This document shows positions 55,775 through 63,629 of a stretch of 64,000 nt of DNA, one piece after another. The stretch is taken from NCBI GenBank assembly GCA_905221605.1, contig CAJNDS010002751.1, positions 182,001-246,000 of the forward strand, in the 5' to 3' direction. How positions within the stretch are numbered: the stretch's first letter is position 1; the number at the start of each line of letters is the position of its first letter. Made by a program: the position numbers and the translations under genes. The notes beneath the pieces are model-generated. The model saw nothing but the letters and a program-made list of their open reading frames with translations. It was not told the DNA's origin and made no database searches. The DNA comes from Symbiodinium natans. Its lineage: Eukaryota > Sar > Dinophyceae > Suessiales > Symbiodiniaceae.

Positions 55775-56416
55775 ATGCATAAAGATAAAAGAAGAAATGA
55801 AGGTGTTTTGTATGAAGCACCAAATACAAGAAGCAAGATACATAATGAAGTTAAAGAAGAATTAGCTGGAACTGAAACCTTCCTAACTGACACGCAAGGT
55901 TTAAGATTAGCTTATGAAAGCCCTAACAGGATGTATAGAAACGGAAGCCAACTATACATTGCTGGAACAAAAGACCCGATTGACTTTTATGATGATTTAA
56001 AATTACCGCTTTATCAGACAAGAAACACGAAGAGATACAAAGACGTTAATAAGTTCATTGAAGACGACGCTATTGAAATTGACGGCAAAAAACATTACGG
56101 AATAACTGATATAATAAGCCATAGTTTAGGCTCGGCGGTAGGACAACAAATAAATAATGATTACGGAAATATATTTCGTTCAAGGTCTTATGGTTCGCCT
56201 TTTGTTTCAGGACAACGACCAGAAGACACGGGGACAAATTTGAGAATAAGAAAAGCCGGAGACCCAGTCAGCGCTTTTGATAGAGGTAGTATAACATTAA
56301 ATAAAGGAACGCTAGACCCGCTACAAAATCATTCATATCAAGACATAGGTAACGTCCATAATAAACTAGGAAACCTACCTATAACAGAAGAAGAGTTTTT
56401 ACAACAGTTTGATTAA
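55775..56416 (+). CDS. Lipase-like (alpha/beta-hydrolase) virion-module protein
   Basis: 213 residues. The centre resembles class 3 lipases: YIAGTKDPIDFYDDLKLPLY (an AGT.D..D...D segment), then ITDIISHSLGSAVGQQI, a nucleophile-elbow-like H116-S117-L-G-S, then FRSRSYGSPF. The first elbow position is Ser where Gly is usual, and a complete Asp/His triad is not evident in the short C-terminus, so activity is uncertain. A lipase could help membrane penetration during entry or egress; a non-catalytic structural role is also possible. It sits between the penton and major capsid genes. Confidence 0.6.
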   Translation: MHKDKRRNEGVLYEAPNTRSKIHNEVKEELAGTETFLTDTQGLRLAYESPNRMYRNGSQLYIAGTKDPIDFYDDLKLPLYQTRNTKRYKDVNKFIEDDAIEIDGKKHYGITDIISHSLGSAVGQQINNDYGNIFRSRSYGSPFVSGQRPEDTGTNLRIRKAGDPVSAFDRGSITLNKGTLDPLQNHSYQDIGNVHNKLGNLPITEEEFLQQFD

Positions 56417-56419
56417 AAA

Positions 56420-56437
56420 ATCTAAATAATATAAATA
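56420..56437 (+). promoter_or_regulatory. TCTAAAT-type late promoter box
   Basis: TCTAAATAATATAAATAATG leads into the 56438 start and falls in the gap after the preceding stop codon. Confidence 0.55.
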
Positions 56438-56638
56438 ATGTTCTCTTACAAAGCGCAGACTTACGAGAAGATGGAAAAGCAGAAGCCAGAGAAGAAGTTT
56501 AAACAGAACAGCTACGAGGAAATAAGAAAGTTAGTTGAAGAAAATGATGTGGAAAGGCAACAAATAAATAGTATAGTTAAGAACACGAAAAAGAAGAATA
56601 CAAATGAAAATACATATAGTTTTAAATTATTTGATTAA
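56438..56638 (+). CDS. Small charged protein
   Basis: 66 residues, Lys/Glu/Asn-rich helix (YKAQTYEKMEKQKPEKKFKQ), lying 21 bp after the lipase-like gene and 52 bp before the capsid gene. A TCTAAATAAT box (56421-56430) precedes it. No family recognised. Confidence 0.6.
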   Translation: MFSYKAQTYEKMEKQKPEKKFKQNSYEEIRKLVEENDVERQQINSIVKNTKKKNTNENTYSFKLFD

Positions 56639-56690
56639 ATATAATTTAAAAATTATATTTAATTAAATTTTCTATTGTTGATTATATATA

Positions 56691-58133
56691 ATGGAAACTT
56701 TTAGTCCGGAAGATATTCTAATTGATAACCTTTCATTTAAACTTAATAAAGGCAGTTCCTACATTCAAGACAGAAGAAGCGTGTCATTTTGGCCTACTGG
56801 TTCAAATATCTATAAGTCAAACAGTGGTAATCGTGTATTGAAATTTTCGTTAAACGGTGAAGACAATACTTGGTTAGACCCTCAATCAGTTCGTATTTTC
56901 TTTACATTACAAAATTTAGACCAAGGCGATTACGATAATAAACTTCGCCCATTATCGCCCGCTTATTCTTTTTTCAGACGAATGAGAATTATTGCTGGTA
57001 ATCAGGTTGTTGAAGACTTTGATAATTATAACCGAGTTCATCATATGTTCTCTAAAATGATGTCAGCAGGAGCACGAAAGGACGAAGCGAACGAAAGTTT
57101 TGGATACAGATATGATGACGAAGTAAGAACATTATATGCTGACGGAGTAACGCCCGAATTAAAATACGAAGTTAATGGTTATAATTGTCAAGGGTTTAAG
57201 AATAAAATGGTTGTTGGATTTAAACCTCTTTGTGGTCTCTTCTCACAATTTAAGTATTTACCGTTAAAGTATATGGGAAACTTAACCATTGAATTAGAAT
57301 TAGTAACGAATGCTACCGATTGTATCATTGATTATAGAGATGATACAGCAGACACTGCCGTAGGCAATCGTTTCGTAAATAATGTTAATCCCGCTGACGC
57401 AGGACAAGCGAACGCAAGACACAGAAATACCAGTATTGAATGGGAAATTAATAACGCGCGTATTGTTTGTGATGTCTGCACCCTTGATAATAATTTGAAT
57501 AATGAATATGTTAAGCATCTGTTAGAAGGAAAAGGATTACCCATTACTTATACCACTTATATTACACAATCACAAGCACTAACGGGAAATGATAATTTTA
57601 GTGTTCAGGTTATTCGTTCCGTATCTAAATTAGTAGCATCATTCGTTACATTTTACAAGAGTGGTGACCCAAGCACAGGCTTTGAATATTGTGACAAAGA
57701 GTTCTGTCGTTTCTATCATCCACAACAGGCATCATTACCAATGAATGAAGGAATATATGACCCCGATTTAGACTTAGAATTTCAAATTCAATTAGGTTCT
57801 AAACTTTATCCTGAATACCCTTGTGCTTCAATTACAGAGTGCTTCTATCATTTACGAAAGGCATTAAACTTACCAATGTTTCATCAACATTCTTTATCAA
57901 TTGACTTTAAACAATATCGCGATAGACAGTTTGTATTTGCTTTTAGCTTTGAAAAGGTGCCGGATAGTTCATACACAGGAATTAATACACGCGCCGGACA
58001 ACAAATGTTATTAAAAGTTAAACCCGCCAACGCTTCAATAACTAATACGAATATGCCAGAGAATGTTTATATAACATTACTATCAGAACAAATTTTAGAA
58101 ATAAAAGACCTTGGCTTGAAGGTTTTCGATTAA
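56691..58133 (+). CDS. Major capsid protein (double jelly roll type)
   Basis: 480 residues. The opening, with RSVSFWPTGSNIYKSNSGNR, then the strands LKFSLNGEDNTWLDPQSVRI and PLSPAYSFFRRMRIIAGNQV, is typical of polinton-like virus major capsid proteins, and the length fits. The C-terminal half has YPCASITECFYHLRKALNLP and ends with DLGLKVFD. Trimers of this protein would form the pseudo-hexameric capsomers. The gene is fully open with no break. It lies between the small charged gene and the GIY-YIG gene on the same strand. Upstream sequence contains TTTTCTATTG and TATATATAATGG at the start. Confidence 0.88.
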   Translation: METFSPEDILIDNLSFKLNKGSSYIQDRRSVSFWPTGSNIYKSNSGNRVLKFSLNGEDNTWLDPQSVRIFFTLQNLDQGDYDNKLRPLSPAYSFFRRMRIIAGNQVVEDFDNYNRVHHMFSKMMSAGARKDEANESFGYRYDDEVRTLYADGVTPELKYEVNGYNCQGFKNKMVVGFKPLCGLFSQFKYLPLKYMGNLTIELELVTNATDCIIDYRDDTADTAVGNRFVNNVNPADAGQANARHRNTSIEWEINNARIVCDVCTLDNNLNNEYVKHLLEGKGLPITYTTYITQSQALTGNDNFSVQVIRSVSKLVASFVTFYKSGDPSTGFEYCDKEFCRFYHPQQASLPMNEGIYDPDLDLEFQIQLGSKLYPEYPCASITECFYHLRKALNLPMFHQHSLSIDFKQYRDRQFVFAFSFEKVPDSSYTGINTRAGQQMLLKVKPANASITNTNMPENVYITLLSEQILEIKDLGLKVFD

Positions 58134-58178
58134 AAAAGTGTAAAAAAGGTTTAAAGACATCCTTATTAATATTATTAG

Positions 58179-58757
58179 ATGACTAATATTAATAAGTATA
58201 AAGATGGTAAAATCTATGCTGTTAGAAACGACATAACCGAAGATATTTACATAGGTTCAACAACAATGGCACTTTCCAAGCGAATGGTAAAACATAGGTG
58301 TAATGCTAAAACACGACCTCATTTATCATTCTTTTATACATTTATGAGCGAAACGGGTATAGAACATTTTTACATTGAACTCGTTGAAAATTTTCCTTGT
58401 AATTCAGTTGAAGAACTACGCAAAAGAGAAGGTGAAATAACAAGAGAAATAGGCACACTAAATAAGAGGATAGAGCAAAGAGATATGAAAGAATATTTTA
58501 GACAGTATTATCAAGAAAATATTGAAAGATATAGAGAAAACAAGAAAAAGTGGAAAGCAAATAACAGAGAGAAAGTAAATGAAGATGCAAGAAAACAATA
58601 TTGGAAAGACCCAAAAGGTGCTTATGAAAGACATAAACCGTGGAAATCAATACAACACGAATGCGAATGCGGAGGACATTATATAAATGGTAATAAAGCA
58701 TCACATTTTAAAAGTAAAAGACATCAGGCTTATCTTAATCAACAAAATGATAATTAA
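58179..58757 (+). CDS. GIY-YIG endonuclease with C-terminal zinc finger
   Basis: 192 residues. The N-terminal domain shows the GIY-YIG signature (KIYAVRN at 11-17, DIYIGST at 22-28), followed by the conserved Arg region (LSKRMVKHR) and a Glu-bearing helix (EELRKREGEI). A long basic coiled region follows. The C-terminus has CECGGHYINGNKASHFKSKR, a C2H2-like finger for DNA binding. Such enzymes nick DNA and often act as homing or processing nucleases in viruses. The start lies about 45 bp after the capsid stop codon and is preceded by TTTAAAGACATCC and a TATTATTAG box. Confidence 0.85.
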   Translation: MTNINKYKDGKIYAVRNDITEDIYIGSTTMALSKRMVKHRCNAKTRPHLSFFYTFMSETGIEHFYIELVENFPCNSVEELRKREGEITREIGTLNKRIEQRDMKEYFRQYYQENIERYRENKKKWKANNREKVNEDARKQYWKDPKGAYERHKPWKSIQHECECGGHYINGNKASHFKSKRHQAYLNQQNDN

Positions 58758-58774
58758 ACATTGTTAAATTAATT

Positions 58775-58792
58775 ATCTAAATTAATTTAATA
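58775..58792 (+). promoter_or_regulatory. TCTAAAT-type late promoter box (fibre gene)
   Basis: ATCTAAATTAATTTAATA directly before the fibre start codon. Confidence 0.55.
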
Positions 58793-61138
58793 ATGGTTCT
58801 TACTTTAAACAACACAAATACACTTACAGCAGATAATGTTATTGTCGGTGGAACGGACATTTCACAGTTGTTTGCTTCTAAATCTGAACTGACCAGCATC
58901 AACACAGCAAACACAACGGACATAGCAACAAACACCGCAGACATAGCAGTATTGAATACGAAACAGCTTCAAAACTTCCAGAATATCAGTTCAATAACAC
59001 ATTTATTAAACACAGACTACCAAACAAACGCCACCTTAACGAGCACCTTTTACAATAAAACAGAAATAGACACGACCTTTACGAATTATTACACACAAAC
59101 TCAAATAGACACTAATTTATCAACTAATTTTCAGACTAACACGCAACTAGCAACCAATTATTATAATAAAACAGAGGTAGATGGTTTAGTAGGTGCAGGC
59201 GGAGGCTACACCGATACAGAAATTGATAACTTGCTTGCTTTAAGAGTTCCGTTAAGTGATTTTACTAATAGATTTAGTGCTAATCCTATTATTGATTGTA
59301 GCGCCCCGACCGTTATTCATAGCGGTTTAACGTTAAATAATTCAACAGTAAATATAAGTCCGGTAGCAGGACTAACTTTCAGTAATCAAACAGGAGGAGG
59401 AGACAAAGTTTTAGCAGAGTTTAAAAATGCAACGAGTTATATAACTTTACAAGGTGATAAAATATTTTGTAACAATACGTCGGACGATGCTATTAAACAA
59501 TTAGATTTAACAAATAATAATGCAGGTTATAACATGAGTGGTAAGATAGAAACGCCGTCACGTGGTCTAGTAGTAGAAAATACAGCAGACGCTAATTTAT
59601 CTTTTACGGTTAGGAACACTGATAATTATTTTACCTTTAATAATGGCAGTATTGATTGTTATAATTCTGTTGGTGATACAGGTAGAATATTAAATCTAAA
59701 TAATAATGCTAATCAATATGTTAAATCACATTCATTATTAGTAGATACAGGAGCAAATACATTAACAGGTGGTTATACACTAGATGTTGTAGATAGTGCT
59801 ATTGTTAGACAAAATTTAAGAGTTTATGGTAATTTAGACTTATCAAATGATTTAAACTTTTATGGTGAAAATTATAATATTTCTAATAATTCAGGACTTA
59901 CATTTTATAAAGATACAACAGATGGTTCTAATGTCTTAACTGTAAAAAATGCACAAGGATATATTAGGTTTAATTCATTTAATATTAATGCATATAACAC
60001 AAGCAACGATAGTTCTTCATTACTGTTATTGAATACATCAAACGGTAATGGTGTTTATTGTTTAAGTTTAGGCATTGGAGCAATTCAAGGTGCAAATAAA
60101 CTAAATGTAAGTGGAGGGAATGCTAATTTTGGTAGTACATCATCATTTCAAAATATAGCAACGTTTAATAGTGATATTTATGTTAATAATTCAGGTAGGA
60201 TATTTCAAAGAGCAGACGCTAATAATTCATTGAATGTAATATCAACAGAAGAAATTAATTTTAGCCTTCAACCGAATAGAACAACCGACCCAACTACTGC
60301 TACCATCTGCCTTCAATTAAATGACACTAACGGAATAACATTAAACAGAGCAGTTACAAATAATCTTACTTTTAATAGCATTGGTAATATCGTTGGTGAG
60401 GCAGATGTTGTAAGTTGGGGGCGTTTTATGTTTCAGAACAGCAGTGAATTAAAAGAAGTATTGGATGGACAATATAAATTATTTGTTAGAAATGGCGATA
60501 CATTAGGTGATATTAATTTAACTGTTGGTTTAGAAAGTAGCACGCCAGAAATTAAAATAACAGATGGTAAAGTTAAGATGAATAGTAATTTAGAAATAAC
60601 ACAGGAAACCATAATAGCAACATACGAACAAATACAATTTCTAAATACTGATGCAAGCGGAGAGATGTTTTTTTATTTTGGTTCGGTCGGCGCGGGTAAT
60701 GAAGTTTTAGAAATTACAGCAGGAGGTGTTTTTATAGATGGCACTTTTGGTTATTCATCAGATTTTACAATTAAGGACAATGTCAAAGAAGTTGATAGTA
60801 AGAAATGTTATGAAATAATCAAGTATGTAAAACCGAAAACATTCAATTTTACGCATATGAATGAAGAAAAGAATAAAGTTAATCATTTAGGATTTATAGC
60901 GCAGGATTTCGAAACGGTAATGCCGAAAAAATGGGAGGGGGTTGTAACAACGGATAATAAGGGTCATAAGCGACTTGACTATTGTAAAACAGCAGTAATA
61001 ACACACGGAGCAGTTCAACATTTGATAGGAGAATATGAAGATTTAAAAGAATTAGTTAAAACAATGAAAAAAGAAATGACTTCTTTAAAAAGTGAAATAA
61101 CGAAATTAAGAAAGAAAATTAAGGATGACAGTGATTAA
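58793..61138 (+). CDS. Large fibre protein with C-terminal peptidase S74 chaperone domain
   Basis: 781 residues, the largest intact gene. The N-terminal 130 residues are Thr/Asn-rich with repeated TDIATNTADIAV-type and FYNKTEIDTT/YYNKTEVD-type units, a collagen-free trimeric fibre style. The shaft is Asn/Ser-rich beta repeats. From about residue 655 the sequence SSDFTIKDN matches the Ser/Lys dyad of peptidase S74 (S656 and K661, 'SD...K.n'), then LGFIAQDFETVMP, ending in a coiled coil. S74 domains help trimer folding and then cut themselves off. It is probably the receptor-binding spike at vertices. An ATCTAAAT box lies at 58775-58782. Confidence 0.85.
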   Translation: MVLTLNNTNTLTADNVIVGGTDISQLFASKSELTSINTANTTDIATNTADIAVLNTKQLQNFQNISSITHLLNTDYQTNATLTSTFYNKTEIDTTFTNYYTQTQIDTNLSTNFQTNTQLATNYYNKTEVDGLVGAGGGYTDTEIDNLLALRVPLSDFTNRFSANPIIDCSAPTVIHSGLTLNNSTVNISPVAGLTFSNQTGGGDKVLAEFKNATSYITLQGDKIFCNNTSDDAIKQLDLTNNNAGYNMSGKIETPSRGLVVENTADANLSFTVRNTDNYFTFNNGSIDCYNSVGDTGRILNLNNNANQYVKSHSLLVDTGANTLTGGYTLDVVDSAIVRQNLRVYGNLDLSNDLNFYGENYNISNNSGLTFYKDTTDGSNVLTVKNAQGYIRFNSFNINAYNTSNDSSSLLLLNTSNGNGVYCLSLGIGAIQGANKLNVSGGNANFGSTSSFQNIATFNSDIYVNNSGRIFQRADANNSLNVISTEEINFSLQPNRTTDPTTATICLQLNDTNGITLNRAVTNNLTFNSIGNIVGEADVVSWGRFMFQNSSELKEVLDGQYKLFVRNGDTLGDINLTVGLESSTPEIKITDGKVKMNSNLEITQETIIATYEQIQFLNTDASGEMFFYFGSVGAGNEVLEITAGGVFIDGTFGYSSDFTIKDNVKEVDSKKCYEIIKYVKPKTFNFTHMNEEKNKVNHLGFIAQDFETVMPKKWEGVVTTDNKGHKRLDYCKTAVITHGAVQHLIGEYEDLKELVKTMKKEMTSLKSEITKLRKKIKDDSD

Positions 61139-61162
61139 TAATCTTATTATGAAATAAAATTA

Positions 61163-61957
61163 TTAATCAATCACTAATTTAGCATCAAAACGTTTATAAA
61201 ACATATCATTGACATCTGGATTCATAAGGTTAATGAATAAGAAACTGTATGGTTCTTCCGTAGCTATGTTATAAACTTCTAACAATAATTTCTTTGCTTC
61301 TGCTAGGTTCTTGGCGTCCGCCACCGTTGATTTCTTAATTAGGACGGCGCTTAATTCTTCAACCATTGTTTCAATCTCTTTATAATTTCTCAAACGGAAG
61401 AAAAATAACTGACGACTATTGACACGAATAATTGGACTTAACGAATTAAACTTTTGAGTAGCTGTTATTATGCAACAGGCTTTATGTCTGCCTCTCACGT
61501 ATAGCTGGTTTAGTAAAGGTGAGTTTCTTGAAAATTCCTTTGAGTCCGCGAAGTCGTCTACAATTATTAATATTGAATGCAATTGTTTATGTCCGTTCTT
61601 CTTTTGGTATTCAGTTATTTTATGTTGTCTTGATATAACGGCTTCCAATTCTTCGGGCTTGTATTCATCAAAGAAGACCTTTTCCTTTTCCGTATCTACC
61701 TTCAATTCTGTCTCTATATATCGCTTAACAGGTGTCCAGTTAGGGTCAATTGAAACAGACGGCGACCAGACATAAACTCTTGCGAAGACGTCTCTGTAAA
61801 TGTCTAAAATAAGCGATTGTAAAAGAATTCCTTTGCCACTTCCAGATGGACCTGTTATAATCATTGAGAACGGCAACTTTGGAGCTACTTCATATTTGGA
61901 TTGTTTAAAATCGTACTCTTTTACGTTTATCGGTTTGACTATTGGAATATTACTCAT
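61163..61957 (-). CDS. FtsK/HerA-type genome-packaging ATPase
   Basis: 264 residues. Walker A GPSGSGKG is at 36-43 and Walker B LIIVDDFAD at 130-138, followed by the sensor-like Gln in ITATQKFNSLSP and an Arg-rich segment (YVRGRHKACC). Length and motifs fit the A32-like packaging ATPases of polinton-like viruses and virophages, which pump DNA into preformed capsids. The gene is convergent with the fibre gene (24 bp between them). A TTTAGAAA box (61967-61974, read on the minus strand) precedes the start. Confidence 0.88.
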   Translation of the reverse strand: MSNIPIVKPINVKEYDFKQSKYEVAPKLPFSMIITGPSGSGKGILLQSLILDIYRDVFARVYVWSPSVSIDPNWTPVKRYIETELKVDTEKEKVFFDEYKPEELEAVISRQHKITEYQKKNGHKQLHSILIIVDDFADSKEFSRNSPLLNQLYVRGRHKACCIITATQKFNSLSPIIRVNSRQLFFFRLRNYKEIETMVEELSAVLIKKSTVADAKNLAEAKKLLLEVYNIATEEPYSFLFINLMNPDVNDMFYKRFDAKLVID

Positions 61958-61976
61958 TAATAATATTTAGAAATTA
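61958..61976 (-). promoter_or_regulatory. TCTAAAT-type late promoter box (ATPase gene)
   Basis: On the minus strand TTTCTAAATATTATTA directly precedes the ATG at 61957. Confidence 0.5.
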
Positions 61977-62173
61977 ATTTCTATTAAATGATGGTGTTTA
62001 TTGTCACCCGTTGCGAGCCCCCTGTCAATATTCTATACTGTTATAAATACTTACAAATGATAACAGAGTAAGACATTATAACAAAGAATTCAGAATTCGT
62101 TTGTTGAAACAGGAACAACACCATTAAATCTTAAAGCAATTGTTAATAATTATTTTTAATTATTAATAATATA
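61958..62173. other. Divergent intergenic region
   Basis: 216 bp between two divergent genes with a slightly GC-richer core (TTGTCACCCGTTGCGAGCCC near 61996-62015). No RNA gene recognised. A replication or regulatory site is possible. Confidence 0.35.
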
Positions 62174-62560
62174 ATGAGTGATGACGGTAAGTCTGATAAG
62201 AACGGATTTCGCATTGATACAAAAGGTATCTCTTGCATTCCGTGTAGATGCAAAAGGCAGTTTTATCATAAAGAAACTAAAACAACCACAGAAAACAATG
62301 TAACTACAACTAACACCATTGAAGACAGGAGAAATATGAAGTTCGGTTCAACTGGTAGACATACTTCGCCTGATGAAATTTTTAAGCCGGAGAATGTTTT
62401 ACAAAGCGGAAGCGTTGAGATATGCGATACTGGATGGGGTTCAAAAAGTATTACGCCGGAAGAACTGGAAGAAAGAGTAGATAAGCTGGAAACATCTCTT
62501 GATGAAATAAAGAAGGACGTTGAAGAAGTAAAGTTGCAAAAAATAATAATAAGTTTGTAA
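62174..62560 (+). CDS. Unknown protein with C-terminal coiled coil
   Basis: 128 residues. It has a Cys cluster near the N-terminus (CIPCRCK), a Thr/Asn-rich segment, and a C-terminal heptad-like helix (LEERVDKLETSLDEIKKDVE). It has no named family. It begins a plus-strand pair with the zinc-finger gene 16 bp downstream. The AT-rich leader ends in AATAATATAATG. Confidence 0.6.
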   Translation: MSDDGKSDKNGFRIDTKGISCIPCRCKRQFYHKETKTTTENNVTTTNTIEDRRNMKFGSTGRHTSPDEIFKPENVLQSGSVEICDTGWGSKSITPEELEERVDKLETSLDEIKKDVEEVKLQKIIISL

Positions 62561-62576
62561 AATAAAATAATATAAT

Positions 62577-62819
62577 ATGAAGAAAGAAGATTTTAATATT
62601 GAATTTAATGAAAAGCCTAGAATAACAGGAGACGAAGGTAAAATAAATAAGCAATGTGGAAAGTGTGGTGGATTTAAGAACTTGTCAGATTTTAAGCATA
62701 AGACGAAAAACGGTCGTATGAATAAAACGTGTAGAAGATGTTTAGAGATGTCGCATATGTATCATATGAAACATTTACTTCTGGCTCAGGATAGGATTAT
62801 AGCAGAAGACAATAATTAA
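62577..62819 (+). CDS. Small four-cysteine zinc-binding protein
   Basis: 80 residues. Two CxxC pairs (CGKCGG and CRRC) flank FKNLSDFKHKTKNGRMNKT, the layout of the zinc ribbon or treble clef found at the N-terminus of HNH/endonuclease VII-like proteins. No nuclease motif follows, so it is more likely a DNA-binding accessory factor. It follows the preceding gene closely and is probably co-transcribed with it. Confidence 0.65.
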   Translation: MKKEDFNIEFNEKPRITGDEGKINKQCGKCGGFKNLSDFKHKTKNGRMNKTCRRCLEMSHMYHMKHLLLAQDRIIAEDNN

Positions 62820-62852
62820 CATTAATTATATTAATAATTAATGCTAATTAAT

Positions 62853-63263
62853 CTAGTGTTTCCAATCACCTATACCATTCCAACATTCACTAATTTGTGT
62901 TTTAATAGGATAATAAATATCAACTACTGCATTACATTTCAATTTGTCTGTTTTACAACATAAGAAATAGCATAAAACATCATAATTATAAACCATTGCT
63001 ACTTTATCACCTCTCTCATTAATCTTTTTACCGTTTTCTTTGATTAGCTTTTCATCCATTATATTTTCATATATCTCTTTCATCCATTCGTGATTGGGTC
63101 TTCCATATTCACTAATCATATTTAACGTTTCTCTTCTTGCATATTCGCTTTTTGTGTTACGTGCGTGTGTAAGTAATAGTTCCATAACTTCTTCATATTT
63201 TGGATAGGGGTTATTCTTAATAAAAGATTTAACTTTGTCAATCACGTTCTCTATCTTGCTCAT
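62853..63263 (-). CDS. Unknown protein, probable early gene
   Basis: 136 residues, helical N-terminus (IDKVKSFIKNNPYPKYEEVM) and a Cys-containing C-terminal half (YDVLCYFLCCKTDKLKC). I do not recognise it. It faces the zinc-finger gene across about 33 bp. Upstream (63279-63304) it has the same TTAAAGA.AAAACG motif as the small basic gene at the opposite end of the viral core, which suggests common regulation. Confidence 0.6.
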   Translation of the reverse strand: MSKIENVIDKVKSFIKNNPYPKYEEVMELLLTHARNTKSEYARRETLNMISEYGRPNHEWMKEIYENIMDEKLIKENGKKINERGDKVAMVYNYDVLCYFLCCKTDKLKCNAVVDIYYPIKTQISECWNGIGDWKH

Positions 63264-63278
63264 ATTGATTTCACTAAT

Positions 63279-63304
63279 ATAATAAGACGTTTTATCTTTA
63301 AGTC
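63279..63304 (-). promoter_or_regulatory. Early-type promoter motif
   Basis: Minus-strand TTAAAGATAAAACGTCTTAT followed by TATTAG before the start at 63263. It matches the motif at 46939-46964 in sequence and in distance to a start. Confidence 0.5.
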
Positions 63305-63358
63305 CTTTTGTCTTGGACGAAAGTGATTTAAAATGAACGTTGAATAAAGAATGTAGTA

Positions 63359-63592
63359 ATGGAAAACGTATCTTTATATGTAAATCATCGTTGTATGTTA
63401 TGTGATAAAGTTATTCATAAATACAAATTTTTGAGTAGGCACCTGAATAGCAAAATACACAAGCAGAAGATGGAAGAAATACTACGAGAAAGAAGAATTA
63501 TGAAAATGATGAATAAAACAGACAAATTGAGAGAGCTAGATGAGAGAATGGAAAACATAATTGTTAGTTACAGGGTTCATTTTGAAGATTAG
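63359..63592 (+). CDS. Small C2H2 zinc-finger protein
   Basis: 77 residues. CMLC (13-16) and a following HLNSKIH form a C2H2 finger of the matrin/U1 type spacing, followed by a basic helix (EEILRERRIMKMMNKT). It is the last gene before the right inverted repeat. A transcription factor or packaging-associated DNA binder is plausible. Confidence 0.65.
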   Translation: MENVSLYVNHRCMLCDKVIHKYKFLSRHLNSKIHKQKMEEILRERRIMKMMNKTDKLRELDERMENIIVSYRVHFED

Positions 63593-63629
63593 TTTTCATA
63601 ATAATTAATTATGAAAATTAAGTAAGGTT

